A DNA stretch of 64,000 bases from the NCBI RefSeq assembly GCF_042427745.1, contig NZ_JBHMFA010000034.1. One strand, given 5' to 3'. Source of the DNA: Algibacter miyuki. GTDB lineage: Bacteria > Bacteroidota > Bacteroidia > Flavobacteriales > Flavobacteriaceae. The notes beneath the pieces were generated by a model. The model did not search any database. It saw only the letters and a list, made by a program, of their open reading frames with translations, and was not told the origin of the DNA. Every line of letters begins with the position of its first letter. Position 1 is the stretch's first letter. The position numbers were made by a program, and so were the translations under genes. Shown here piece by piece: positions 1-8,941 of this stretch.

Positions 1-229
1 CTGAACCCTTCAGAAAGGCTTTGTTATTGATTTACTTATTATATCCAGAGCGTTTTCCTTCTTTTGTTTATTTAACTTTTGTTCCGCTTCCTTTTTATTG
101 ATTTTATAAGATTTCATAAGATTCATTTTAGATTTACTTCCCATAGAGCCACCGCTGTTACCTTCTTTTTGTTGCTTAGTTTTTTCGATATTCAGCTTTG
201 TTAAGACATATAAAAAGTGCGAGAGTAGT

Positions 230-244
230 CTGCGCTGAGCGCAG
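230..244. repeat. 15-bp GC-rich palindrome (REP-like)
   Basis: CTGCGCTGAGCGCAG is a perfect 7-bp inverted repeat around a single central G, embedded in a GC-rich island (tgcgctgagcgcagtcgaag) within AT-rich DNA. Similar short palindromes ending in 'gtcgaa' are scattered between genes in many flavobacterial genomes as REP-like elements. I recognise it by style only; copy number elsewhere in the genome cannot be seen from this window. Confidence 0.5.
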
Positions 245-507
245 TCGAAGTGAGCCTGGTTATGCTGTCGTTCAAAACTGAATGTTGTTATTTTGCTGTC
301 AAAAAAAGGTATAGCAGTTGTGTCTCAGGATGTGAGTCTAAATACTTTGTGAAATACCAAATCATAGGAAGTGGAACACAATGACAAATACATTTATCCG
401 ATTTAGCGGACTCTATTTCAAAGTTTTTTAAGAAATGAAATGTTACTTTGAACCAAAGATTTATTGGTATTCGGGATACCTATTAAAATGCAGATATTGA
501 AACTTTG

Positions 508-541
508 GGATTGGGTCCAAGATTTTTTAGTGAAGCGCTTT
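508..541. repeat. Imperfect direct repeat, copy 1 of 2
   Basis: A 34-base unit that recurs at 705-738 with 32 of 34 bases identical (starts ggatt[g/a]ggtccaag, ends gaagcgcttt). Both copies are followed by related 'ggaatgtag' segments (near 641 and 742), which suggests a decayed, partly duplicated non-coding element rather than a gene. Confidence 0.6.
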
Positions 542-704
542 GCCCGTAATAACATGGAGTGGCCATGTGCTGATCGGGTTGTAAAAACGAATTGCTGTTA
601 TTTAACACTATTTCAAGCGGACTTGATTCGCTTTTTTGAATTGGAATGTAGCGTTCCTTTCCAGAGAAACGGAAAGGATTAGCGGAATGCAAAGTAAAAA
701 ACGT

Positions 705-738
705 GGATTAGGTCCAAGATTTTTTAATGAAGCGCTTT
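705..738. repeat. Imperfect direct repeat, copy 2 of 2
   Basis: Second copy of the 34-base unit at 508-541, differing at two positions, both G to A. No flanking terminal inverted repeats or transposase were found, so an insertion sequence is not supported. Confidence 0.6.
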
Positions 739-923
739 TTCTGGAATGTAGTTTTTACGGAATGGAAGGGAATGTGCTGAAGTCATTGAAAAACTAGAAC
801 TGAAGGAGTAATTAACCATATAAAAAAGTCTAACTACCTTTTAATCTAAATATTATTACTAATAACTTATTACTCCATTTTAAAATACCTTATCTCCCCC
901 TCCATTTATAGGTAAATAGAATA

Positions 924-958
924 AAAAAAGCCGCAGACATAAATGTCTACGGCTTTTT
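924..958. terminator. Rho-independent terminator after SusD 1
   Basis: A stem formed by AAAGCCGCAGACAT and its near-complement ATGTCTACGGCTTT (one mismatch) is flanked by an A-run on the left and a T-run on the right, so it can terminate on either strand. It lies about 55 bp past the stop codon of the SusD gene that ends at 1012 on the minus strand. Confidence 0.8.
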
Positions 959-1011
959 AACAAAAACTAACTCTTTAAATAAATCTTATAAAATAATTAT
1001 TCAAAAAACCA

Positions 1012-2754
1012 CTACCAACCTGGATTTTGATTATCGTTAAAATCAGGAATAATAGAAGTATCTTTAATCGGAATTGGAAAAATAAGAAACTTATCCTGCC
1101 ACGCATTTCTTCGTTCTGTTACAAAACGCTCATACTCAAAATTGTCTCCGTTTTTTATAACTTCCATACCGGTCACCAATTTATCAGTTTGGTCTAATAT
1201 TTTCCATCTTCTTACATCCCAAAATCTATGCTCCTCAATAACTAGTTCCACCCTTCTTTCGTTTCTAACGCGTTTTCTAAATTCATCTTTTGAAAGTCCT
1301 GCAGGTAAATTAGGCATTCCAACTCTTTCTCTAATTTTATTAATGGCATTATAAGCCTCTACAGTTGGTCCATTTGCTTCATTTTCAGCCTCAGCATAAT
1401 TTAGATAAATTTCAGCCAAATGATACTTTTTCCATCTAGATTGCGCATTTTGACCGTTCTGTAATTTTGGATCATGAAATTTACGCAAATAGTACCCCGT
1501 ATGGGTATTGTTTTTGTTTGGCGGTGTTTTTTTAAGTGCATCGGCACCACCTAAAAAGGTTTCAACAACATGGATTTTTCCAGCAATATTATCTAAAAGT
1601 GCTCCGTTATACCATACGGTTGCATAAAATCTAGGATCTCTGCCATCATAAGGATTTGCAGGATCATATCCTGAATTGGTATTTATAATAGGTTCCAAAT
1701 GATCTTCGTCGTTATACCCTAAGATAGCTGGTTCACCAGTTCCTAGCATATCGTAACTATCAACCAACTCTTGCGTTGGTGTAATTCCTGCATTATTTTG
1801 ACCTGGCATGCTTGGTAAGGCATTGGTATTTCTAAAACTAGGATGACCAGTAGCTTTTATTTCCAATATGGTTTCTCTATCTCTAGGAGAAGGATTTATA
1901 TCGGAACTAGAGAAAAAGTATTGTTCATAATCCGGGAACAACTCATACTCCCCTCCATCGGTAAGCTTTGACAAGGCCTCTTCTGAAGCCGTTGAAGCTG
2001 CTTGCCATTTCGCAGTGTTATTTTCTGGGTTCCATAACGGACTTGCATTATAAAGTAATGCTTGTGATTTTATTGCGTAAGCTACAGCTTTACTAAAGCG
2101 CCCACGTTCTGGCTCTAAGGTAATACGTAAAGGTAAATATGAATTAGCAATGGCTTCATCACAATCATTAACTATAAAATCCGTACATTCTTGAAATGTT
2201 GGCCTAGTTAAAGTTGTATAATCAAATGCTGGACCAAAAGGTTTGGTAACAATAGGCATTGGCCCGTATTGTTTTATCAACTCAAGATAATAAAAAGCTC
2301 TTAGCATTAAAGCTTCTGCTTTATATCGCTCTCTATTTTTATCATTAGGAATATTGGCTGTTTCCACATTCTCCAAAAACACATTAGCGTTTCTTATCCC
2401 TGCCCAAAACGTGTCATAATGATTTTTTCCATGACCTGCCGGTCCATTTTCAAGAGGATTAAAATTGGGGGTCATTGCCCCTGTAATCCAAAGGTTGGCA
2501 ATATTACCTGGTGTATTTCCCACAGCAGCATCTTGACATTCATCAGTAACCCCTGCTATATAAGTGAAAAAATGGTAATAATAGGAATAAGATGGAATGC
2601 TGGTATAAACCGTGTTCAAATATGCTTCCGTTTGACGCTCATCTTTAAAAACGTCTTCTAATGTTAGCCTACCATCTGGCGTTATGTCTAATGCTTTATC
2701 ACAACTTATTATGACTAGAGCACTTACGAATAGATATAAAATTTTATTTTTCAT
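1012..2754 (-). CDS. SusD/RagB-like outer-membrane glycan-binding lipoprotein (pair 1)
   Basis: Surface lipoprotein expected to cap the partner TonB-dependent transporter and bind oligosaccharides before import. The 580-residue protein begins with a lipoprotein signal whose lipobox cysteine is at about residue 18 (IISCDKALD). It carries SusD-type features: the early SusD-like segment 'LRAFYYLELIKQYGPMPIV' near residue 150, 'KYHLAEIYLNYAEAENEANG' near 440, and the terminal 'NQNPGW' motif typical of the family. It is slightly longer than average SusD. It sits 20 bp downstream of the SusC gene at 2775-5879 and is followed by a terminator, so the pair forms its own unit. Family call is firm; the ligand is unknown. 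Confidence 0.95.
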   Translation of the reverse strand: MKNKILYLFVSALVIISCDKALDITPDGRLTLEDVFKDERQTEAYLNTVYTSIPSYSYYYHFFTYIAGVTDECQDAAVGNTPGNIANLWITGAMTPNFNPLENGPAGHGKNHYDTFWAGIRNANVFLENVETANIPNDKNRERYKAEALMLRAFYYLELIKQYGPMPIVTKPFGPAFDYTTLTRPTFQECTDFIVNDCDEAIANSYLPLRITLEPERGRFSKAVAYAIKSQALLYNASPLWNPENNTAKWQAASTASEEALSKLTDGGEYELFPDYEQYFFSSSDINPSPRDRETILEIKATGHPSFRNTNALPSMPGQNNAGITPTQELVDSYDMLGTGEPAILGYNDEDHLEPIINTNSGYDPANPYDGRDPRFYATVWYNGALLDNIAGKIHVVETFLGGADALKKTPPNKNNTHTGYYLRKFHDPKLQNGQNAQSRWKKYHLAEIYLNYAEAENEANGPTVEAYNAINKIRERVGMPNLPAGLSKDEFRKRVRNERRVELVIEEHRFWDVRRWKILDQTDKLVTGMEVIKNGDNFEYERFVTERRNAWQDKFLIFPIPIKDTSIIPDFNDNQNPGW

Positions 2755-2774
2755 TTCTTAATATTTTTTCAGTT

Positions 2775-5700
2775 TTAAAATTTCAAATTAACACCTAAAC
2801 TATATACTTTGAGTAGTGGGTAAGAAAGGCCGTTAGCTGCTTCTGGATCATAATTTTTGCTAGGTAATTTATCCCAAGTAATTAAGTTTAACCCATTCAT
2901 GTAAAGTCGCATATTTGCAACTCCCTTTAATTGAATTCTGTATCCTATTTCTAAGTTCTTCAATCTCACATAACTGGCGTCCCTAATAAAAAAGGAATTT
3001 TCTTTTTCACTTGGAGATGGTTCGGTACTCAATCTAGGAAAATTAATAGGCTCTCCATTATCCGCACGCTCTTGAGTCCAACTAGTTAAATGTTGGTCAA
3101 AATAATTGGTTTGTCCACTGGCAAAAGTCCCTCTACCACTATAAAATTTATCTACATTGGCAACCCCTTGTACAAGAGCACTCAAATCAAAATTTTTATA
3201 AGTTGTACTCAATCCTAGTCCGAAAGAAGTTTCAGGTATGGTTGAAGCCCCAATTGGTGCAATATCCTTCTGATCTACAATACCATCTTCATTAAGATCT
3301 TTGTATTTAAAGTCTCCTGGTCTAGATTCATGCCCACCAACAATTTGTACTGGAGAGTTATCAATCTCTTCTTGAGTATCAAAATATTTCTCAACAATAT
3401 ATCCGAAATTTTGACCAATTCTATAACCTGTTTGTCTGTATCTATAAGCGTAGTCTTCTGGTAATAATGGTTCATCAGCAAATTTTTGTTCGTTTCTTGC
3501 GTAACCTACAAACGCCCTTCCTCTAACAAAAAAATCTGGTGAAAACGCTTTTTTATAATTCAATTCCACTTCAAAACCTTTATTCTCAACAACCCCAATA
3601 TTAACAGGTGGTAAAACGTTAGTTGACAATCCGTTTAAAATAGGGATTGTTCCCCTATTTCTTAAAATATTGTCTCTCTTTTCACTAAATACATCTACAA
3701 TTAATTCAAAAGACTTTAAAAAATCGACTTCTAAACCAATATTAATTTTATTTGCAACTTCCCATTGTAACTCTCCATTTCTTAATTGATTAATAGCTAT
3801 TCTTCTCCCTTGATCCAAACTAGATGAATAACCTCCTCCACTTACTGATATATCATCTAAATACAAGAATCTATCATTTCCAATCCTGTCGTTACCTACT
3901 TTCCCATAAGAACCTCTAACTTTTAACCTATCAATTCCTTTTACATTCCAAAAGTTTTCTTTAGAAACCAACCAGCCTCCTGAAACTGCTGGAAAAAAGC
4001 CAAATCGATTTCCAGGAGCAAATTGTTCTGAACCGTTATAACCTGCATTAAACTCTAAAAAATATTTATCATCGTAGGCATAGGTGACCCTAGAAGAAAC
4101 CCCTATAAGGTTATAAGGAAGTTGTTCATTAATAATTTCTTTTTGCTGTTGATAAAGTAATAAACCACTTACATCATGCTTATTAAAAGATCGCTTATAA
4201 TTCAAATACGCTTGAAAATTTGAAAAACTTTGAAACGCTCTACTTCCTGAAATATTTAAAGGAGTTTCTACATCATCAGAAAAATTCTTATAATAAATAC
4301 TATCCCTTCCTGATGCTGTTTTATCAATCACCTGTATTTCTCGGATATAACTTTTACTAGCATTCAAATTATTTGTCCCCTTTGTATCAAAGGACATAAC
4401 AGCTTTAGCTGATAAGCCTTTTGTTATAAAATCCAACTGTTGTTCCATTCCAAAAGTTGCTGTAGTGTTGTTCCTTGTTTGTTGTCTATATCCTGTCCTA
4501 TTCAATAAGCCATAAGCAGGATTAACTAACTCAGTAACAGTTACAACTGCACCACTAGGAGAAACAGGGCCTGGCACATTGGATGGCATATCAAGAATAC
4601 CCGCTAATATGTTAACAGAAGGGGAAGACCCTCCTTGTCCCGTTGAGGCTGTACCAACTGAAAATGGTGCATTTTGTTTTTCAACATAACCAGCTAAATT
4701 AAGGAATGCCTTTAGGTTATTATTAATCTGCATATCTATATTGGATCTAAAGTTGTAACGATCCAGTTTAAAACTGGGATCATAATTCAAATCTTTTTCA
4801 GTTTTAAATGACCCACCTTGATTTAAATATCCTGCATTAATATAATATTTAACAGCCTTACTTGCTCCAGAAATATTAAGGTTTATTCTTTGCTGTGGAG
4901 CAAAATCTTCTACTAAAAGTCCAGCCCAATCGGTATCTGGATATTTTTCGGGATCTGAATGCGATTTGTATGCCTCTAAAGCTTCCGCAGAATAAGCATT
5001 CCCTAACCCATCGTTATTCTGAGCCAAATTTCTTAATGTTGCGAATTCATATGCATTTACTGGTTGCGGCAATCTTGTAAAAGTTTGAACACCCGATTCC
5101 ATAGATACATTCACTTCAGGCACCTCAGAAGTCCCTCGCTTAGTTGTTACCAGAATTACACCATTAGCACCTCTTACCCCAAAAATAGCCGTTGAAGAAG
5201 CATCTTTTAAAATAGTTACAGATTCCACCTCGTTAGGATCCATATAAGTTAAATCACGCTCAACTCCATCAACTAAAATAATTGGAGATCGTGCATTGAT
5301 AGTTCCCTGCCCTCTAATAAAAAGTTGGGTAACATCTCGACCTGGTTCTCCTGAAGTTTGAATAGAAGTAAGACCAGGCAATCTTCCAGCTAAAGTTACT
5401 GCTAGATTTGCTGCTGGACTTTGTTTAAGTTCTTTAGTACTAATTGAAGATATCGCCCCTGTTACAGTCGCTTTTTTCTGCTCGCCAAAACCTACAATTA
5501 CTACTTCGGAAAGTTGCTCACTATCTTCCTCTAGTTTGAAATCAATTTTGATTCGCCCATTTACTACTTCTTCTACAGATTTATACCCAATAAAAGAAAT
5601 CTGAAGCACATCATTGGAGGTGGCCTTAATACTATAATTACCATCAAAATCGGTCACCGTTCCCCTCGAAGTTCCTTTTACCATAACCGTTGCTCCTGGC

Positions 5701-5879
5701 AACGGCAAATTACCTTTAGCATCAAGAATCACCCCCTGTACATCTGTGAGGCTCTGTGCATATATCGAGCAACACCAAAAGGCGCTCAATAAAAACATTA
5801 AATAAAATTTAGTTAATTTTTTTCTCATTAGTCTTATTGTTTTAGTTAAAATAGTTGGTTGATAAATCTTATTAAACAT
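2775..5879 (-). CDS. SusC/RagA-like TonB-dependent transporter (pair 1)
   Basis: Outer-membrane TonB-dependent importer for oligosaccharides, working with the SusD just downstream. Of 1034 residues, the order is: signal peptide, a carboxypeptidase-regulatory-like beta-sandwich (about 45-135; 'GTVTDFDGNYSI'), the plug with 'LFIRGQGTI' and the family hallmark 'ILVDGVERDLTYMDPNEVES' followed by 'LKDASSTAIFGVRGANGVI', then the beta-barrel ending in 'YSLGVNLKF'. The ATG at 5828 (residue 18, MRKKLTKFYL) gives a more normal signal peptide than the first ATG at 5879; either start is possible. A regulatory motif lies at 5975-5990. Confidence 0.95.
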   Translation of the reverse strand: MFNKIYQPTILTKTIRLMRKKLTKFYLMFLLSAFWCCSIYAQSLTDVQGVILDAKGNLPLPGATVMVKGTSRGTVTDFDGNYSIKATSNDVLQISFIGYKSVEEVVNGRIKIDFKLEEDSEQLSEVVIVGFGEQKKATVTGAISSISTKELKQSPAANLAVTLAGRLPGLTSIQTSGEPGRDVTQLFIRGQGTINARSPIILVDGVERDLTYMDPNEVESVTILKDASSTAIFGVRGANGVILVTTKRGTSEVPEVNVSMESGVQTFTRLPQPVNAYEFATLRNLAQNNDGLGNAYSAEALEAYKSHSDPEKYPDTDWAGLLVEDFAPQQRINLNISGASKAVKYYINAGYLNQGGSFKTEKDLNYDPSFKLDRYNFRSNIDMQINNNLKAFLNLAGYVEKQNAPFSVGTASTGQGGSSPSVNILAGILDMPSNVPGPVSPSGAVVTVTELVNPAYGLLNRTGYRQQTRNNTTATFGMEQQLDFITKGLSAKAVMSFDTKGTNNLNASKSYIREIQVIDKTASGRDSIYYKNFSDDVETPLNISGSRAFQSFSNFQAYLNYKRSFNKHDVSGLLLYQQQKEIINEQLPYNLIGVSSRVTYAYDDKYFLEFNAGYNGSEQFAPGNRFGFFPAVSGGWLVSKENFWNVKGIDRLKVRGSYGKVGNDRIGNDRFLYLDDISVSGGGYSSSLDQGRRIAINQLRNGELQWEVANKINIGLEVDFLKSFELIVDVFSEKRDNILRNRGTIPILNGLSTNVLPPVNIGVVENKGFEVELNYKKAFSPDFFVRGRAFVGYARNEQKFADEPLLPEDYAYRYRQTGYRIGQNFGYIVEKYFDTQEEIDNSPVQIVGGHESRPGDFKYKDLNEDGIVDQKDIAPIGASTIPETSFGLGLSTTYKNFDLSALVQGVANVDKFYSGRGTFASGQTNYFDQHLTSWTQERADNGEPINFPRLSTEPSPSEKENSFFIRDASYVRLKNLEIGYRIQLKGVANMRLYMNGLNLITWDKLPSKNYDPEAANGLSYPLLKVYSLGVNLKF

Positions 5880-6375
5880 TAACCATTACATGTCATCATC
5901 ATGCTGTAGCCATACCCAAATAGATTTACTTTTATTAATTGGGGTGTAAATTATATATTTAGACTATTTTGTTCATCCTGCCGTATCAGGTTCGTCTACT
6001 TTATCAACAAACAAAACATAAACCACTAAACAGGTACATAGAAAAGAAAATTATAGATATAGAATCGATTTTTTTATAAAAAATAACAAGTCATCGTGTG
6101 AAACATTATTTTATAAGACTAAAACAAAGTAGCGTGTATTATCAAAGCTTAAAAGAAAGAGTTTCCTACAACAGGAATTATTTTTAAGTAAAGACTTTAA
6201 GTTAAAATGAAACAAAAACTTTGTATAATATTGAGAAGGTACTACTAGAATTCTTTTTAAGAAAAAGAAGTATATTTTCTAATAACAATAAAAATAATAC
6301 AGTGAAATCTCGAAATAAATATACTAACTCAGACTACTGCGATTATAAGAAAAAAAGAAACACTTATCTAAGGAC
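5880..6375. other. Promoter region of SusC 1 and gene-free spacer
   Basis: The left part contains the SusC 1 regulatory motif (5975-5990). From about 6020 to 6375 the DNA is very AT-rich with stop codons in all frames; I see no gene, repeat or clear hairpin. Confidence 0.5.
5975..5990 (-). promoter_or_regulatory. Putative regulon operator, SusC 1
   Basis: Sense-strand reading CCTGATACGGCAGGAT. The gene-proximal half GCAGGAT matches the shared motif exactly; the distal half (CCTGAT) is weak. It lies 95 bp upstream of the first ATG of SusC 1 (146 bp from the alternative ATG). Confidence 0.5.
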
Positions 6376-6906
6376 TTAGTGAGACTCTAATAATTTTGAT
6401 AGAAAATCGACCCCTACTTTTGAAATTTCAGCATCAATTTCTGAAGGTGCTCCAGAAAAACTTGCAATTAAGTAACCGCATGATACTTTTTTAATCACTC
6501 CTCCTTTATATCCTAATTCACCAATTAAAGGAGGTCTATTGTTAGTACCTGAATTCTGAAGTGTAACAGCCATTTCCGCAGATTTAGCACTTGCAACGCC
6601 TAAAAAATTATGGTTCTTTGTACTTAACGTTCCTACTACTCGCATTCTTGAATTCCAAGATTTTGTGTCCTCCCCAGGAACAAATGATACTACAGCAACA
6701 CCCGTTTCAGAATATTTTAGAGCCGTCGCTTCCATTATGTCTAAGCACTCTTGTACATGCAAGTTGAATATCTCGGAGCCTTCACATTCACAGGGTTTTT
6801 CTTTGCTTTGACATATGTATGACTCGTTTTCAAATTGAACATAGGCGTAAAAACTATATACAGCTATAGTTACAAATAAAATTATGATGCTTATTTTTTT
6901 TGTCAT
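6376..6906 (-). CDS. Small membrane-anchored or exported GlcG/HbpS-like (DUF336) protein
   Basis: A 176-residue protein with one N-terminal hydrophobic segment (about 5-24) acting as signal or anchor, then a short Cys-rich stretch (CQSKEKPCECEG, about 33-44). The remainder resembles the GlcG/HbpS haem-binding fold: 'GVAVVSFVPGE', 'FLGVASAKSAEMAV' (in place of the usual 'A..KA.TA' helix), then 'PLIGELGYKGGVIKK' and 'GAPSEIDAEISKVGVDFL', matching the family's 'GG.P.......GAIGVSG....D...A..G' ending. The match is by eye and moderate. It has no PUL regulatory motif and may be an unrelated passenger between PUL units. Confidence 0.55.
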   Translation of the reverse strand: MTKKISIIILFVTIAVYSFYAYVQFENESYICQSKEKPCECEGSEIFNLHVQECLDIMEATALKYSETGVAVVSFVPGEDTKSWNSRMRVVGTLSTKNHNFLGVASAKSAEMAVTLQNSGTNNRPPLIGELGYKGGVIKKVSCGYLIASFSGAPSEIDAEISKVGVDFLSKLLESH

Positions 6907-7211
6907 TTTTTAATAATTATTTTATTTTCAGAATATCCGCAATCATTTATAAAGTTCATCGTCATACAGAACTCCTGTCGGCCGGCATATAGAACACCTT
7001 GATTATAGCACAATAAATTAAAGAGATAAAAAAATCAAGAATTCAACTGTTAGGACAAAATCATACTCTTAAAAACTAACACGGATGCATTGATTTTGTA
7101 AAAATCTGTAAATGTTTTTATTCTTGAATTCGTGTAAAAAATGACAATTAACTAAAAGCATGTATTTAGCTTTGAATCCCACTTTTTCTTAAATATTATT
7201 GATATTAATTA
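6907..7211. other. Intergenic spacer
   Basis: About 300 bases with no gene on either strand. The only contrast in base composition is a short GC-rich run (gtcggccggca) near 6978-6988. No terminator with a clear T-run was found after the gene ending at 7212. Confidence 0.4.
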
Positions 7212-8921
7212 TTATTTCACTACAACTTTACACACTTTACCTGCTTGCTTAATTATGTAAATACCCGGCTTTGGATGGGATAGTTTAACTAGATTACTAT
7301 TTCCCGTTTTTAGCTTTTGTCCCTGAAGTGTATATACGGTCCAAGGTGCAGATTGTCTTAAATGAAATACACCATTGGAACTTGGATTAGGATAAACAGA
7401 GGTTAATGTATCTAAATACAAATCTTCAACGTCTAAACTAGATTCTATTGCAGCAAAAGCTTCAATCTTAGCTAAATTATCAAGACATTCCTTTGGCGTA
7501 CCATAAACAATATAATATTCTGCTCGATACACTTCTCGAATTCCATCAACCAATGCATCAGGATTAAGTAAATAATCTACTCTATTTCTAAAACCAAAAG
7601 TACTCATTCCTCTAGAAGTTGCAGAGATTGGAATTCTTAAAAAACTTTCTGAAGCATATGATTCAAAAGTTCTTCTCAATTCATAAATATTCTCCCATAC
7701 CCCATTTACTTTCTTTCTTCCTACTATTTGCTTATCATTAATTACTGATTTTGGTCTAAAAAGCATTAATGCAAATCCTACATCGCTATCCACATCCTCT
7801 TCACTAGTCAGCATAAATATTTCCTTAAAATTCCCTGTATCCGATCTAAAAACAGGCTTTTTAGGTTTTTCACCTCTAGCAGTACGTACCCAAGCATCTG
7901 TGTCTTGATTAAAAACAAAGCGAAATGCAGGCTCCCAATAATCGTTATCCATACGCAGATTCCAGGCATTAGACATGTTACTCAAATCTTTATAATCTGT
8001 TTTATAACCACTGTCTTTTAAGTATGCTAGAGGTATAGGAAATAAACTTGTTGCAGGCTTCTTGAATAAATCACTTTTTAAAATAGGTTTTCCAGCATCT
8101 TGCTTACTATCCGCTCTTATCGTTCCAAACCTAAATTGTTCTAAACTATGATCGGCTTCATTATAATATCGTGCCTCATAATAATGTCTGATAATAGATC
8201 CAGATGCATCTGTAAAACCAGATTCGCCAATCATGTCTTCGTAAGTTCCGTAATAAGTAAATGGCGTTCCTACCTCATCGGTGTGGGTAATCTCAGGACC
8301 TTCTTCTATTTCATCAATATCTAAAACTTTATTATCTCCAGCTATCAAAATTTCATCTTTTGGATCTGCTGTCGTTCTATCTAGGAATAATTTATCATCA
8401 TCATTATAAGGATCTTTTAAAGCTACTTTACCGCCATTGCCATTATCTCCAATCTCATTTTCAGTAAAATCATAACCATTATCAGCCCTCCAAAGTGCCA
8501 ATCTAAATGGGCCTACAATTAACTTTTTAGCAGTTCCATTTTTATTAACGGTTTCTACTGTAGTTCTTGTACCTAAACGCTCGTGAAACCCTGCTTGAGT
8601 AGGGTTGTATTTTGAAGAATGTGCACCATCTCTAAACGTCATTTGTCCCGAGCGTCCGTAAAGATCTGCTTTGGGGCCTGAAACATCCTTATCAGGATTA
8701 TCACTTTTCGCCGTAATTCCTGGTATAATTAATTTATTTATTACACCACCTCCATTTGAAGTGATACCGATGGCAAAACCATTATCACCCGAGGTTAACA
8801 TATCGGTAGTCACTCTTGGATTTGAAGGAAGCACAATATTTGCTGGCGGATTTTGACTGTAGACATTAACACTTGTGACTATTGATAATGCCAACTTACC
8901 AAACGATTTTAATTTTATCAT
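7212..8921 (-). CDS. Unknown secreted T9SS protein, candidate polysaccharide-degrading enzyme
   Basis: A 569-residue protein with a signal peptide (cleavage near VNVYSQ, residue 23) and a type A T9SS sorting domain at the end ('SVYPNPSSNGVFHL' about 500-513, 'LKTGNSNLVKL', 'PGIYIIKQAGKVCKVVVK'). The middle is rich in predicted beta-strands and aromatic or charged residues (for example 'YNPTQAGFHERLGTRTTVE', 'RHYYEARYYNEADHSLEQF', 'EVYRAEYYIVYG') and looks like a large beta-sandwich. I do not recognise a named CAZy family. It closes an operon with GH78, GH43, sulfatase and arabinose genes, 20 bp after the sulfatase. That context suggests a secreted lyase or glycan-binding protein; function is inference only. 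Confidence 0.6.
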   Translation of the reverse strand: MIKLKSFGKLALSIVTSVNVYSQNPPANIVLPSNPRVTTDMLTSGDNGFAIGITSNGGGVINKLIIPGITAKSDNPDKDVSGPKADLYGRSGQMTFRDGAHSSKYNPTQAGFHERLGTRTTVETVNKNGTAKKLIVGPFRLALWRADNGYDFTENEIGDNGNGGKVALKDPYNDDDKLFLDRTTADPKDEILIAGDNKVLDIDEIEEGPEITHTDEVGTPFTYYGTYEDMIGESGFTDASGSIIRHYYEARYYNEADHSLEQFRFGTIRADSKQDAGKPILKSDLFKKPATSLFPIPLAYLKDSGYKTDYKDLSNMSNAWNLRMDNDYWEPAFRFVFNQDTDAWVRTARGEKPKKPVFRSDTGNFKEIFMLTSEEDVDSDVGFALMLFRPKSVINDKQIVGRKKVNGVWENIYELRRTFESYASESFLRIPISATSRGMSTFGFRNRVDYLLNPDALVDGIREVYRAEYYIVYGTPKECLDNLAKIEAFAAIESSLDVEDLYLDTLTSVYPNPSSNGVFHLRQSAPWTVYTLQGQKLKTGNSNLVKLSHPKPGIYIIKQAGKVCKVVVK

Positions 8922-8941
8922 AATTCTATTTTTAACATCAA

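Larger units (their letters stand above)
1..1011. other. Non-coding stretch before SusD 1
   Basis: I see no convincing gene here. On the minus strand, a stretch ending near position 14 can be read as a lysine-rich tail (ending ...SITKPF) of about 60 codons with no clear start, so it may be a gene remnant or chance. The stretch also holds a 15-bp palindrome (230-244), a 34-bp imperfect direct repeat (508-541 and 705-738) and a terminator hairpin (924-958). Short open frames at 464-692 on both strands overlap the repeats and resemble nothing I know, so I treat them as spurious. Confidence 0.6.

Noticed and set aside
322..332. CAGGATG resembling the proximal half of the PUL operator
   Set aside because: No CAG core lies at the correct distance upstream and no gene follows on the plus strand.
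464..692. Small open frames on both strands (72 and 69 residues)
   Set aside because: They overlap each other and the non-coding direct repeat, and show no recognisable domain or neighbour logic.
1094..1100. ATCCTGC inside the SusD 1 coding sequence
   Set aside because: Lies within a gene far from any start codon; explained by codons for a conserved protein segment.
7212..8921. Assignment to a known ulvan lyase family (PL24, PL25, PL28)
   Set aside because: Length and visible motifs do not match what I know of these families, and no uronate-processing genes (such as GH105/GH88) are in the window.
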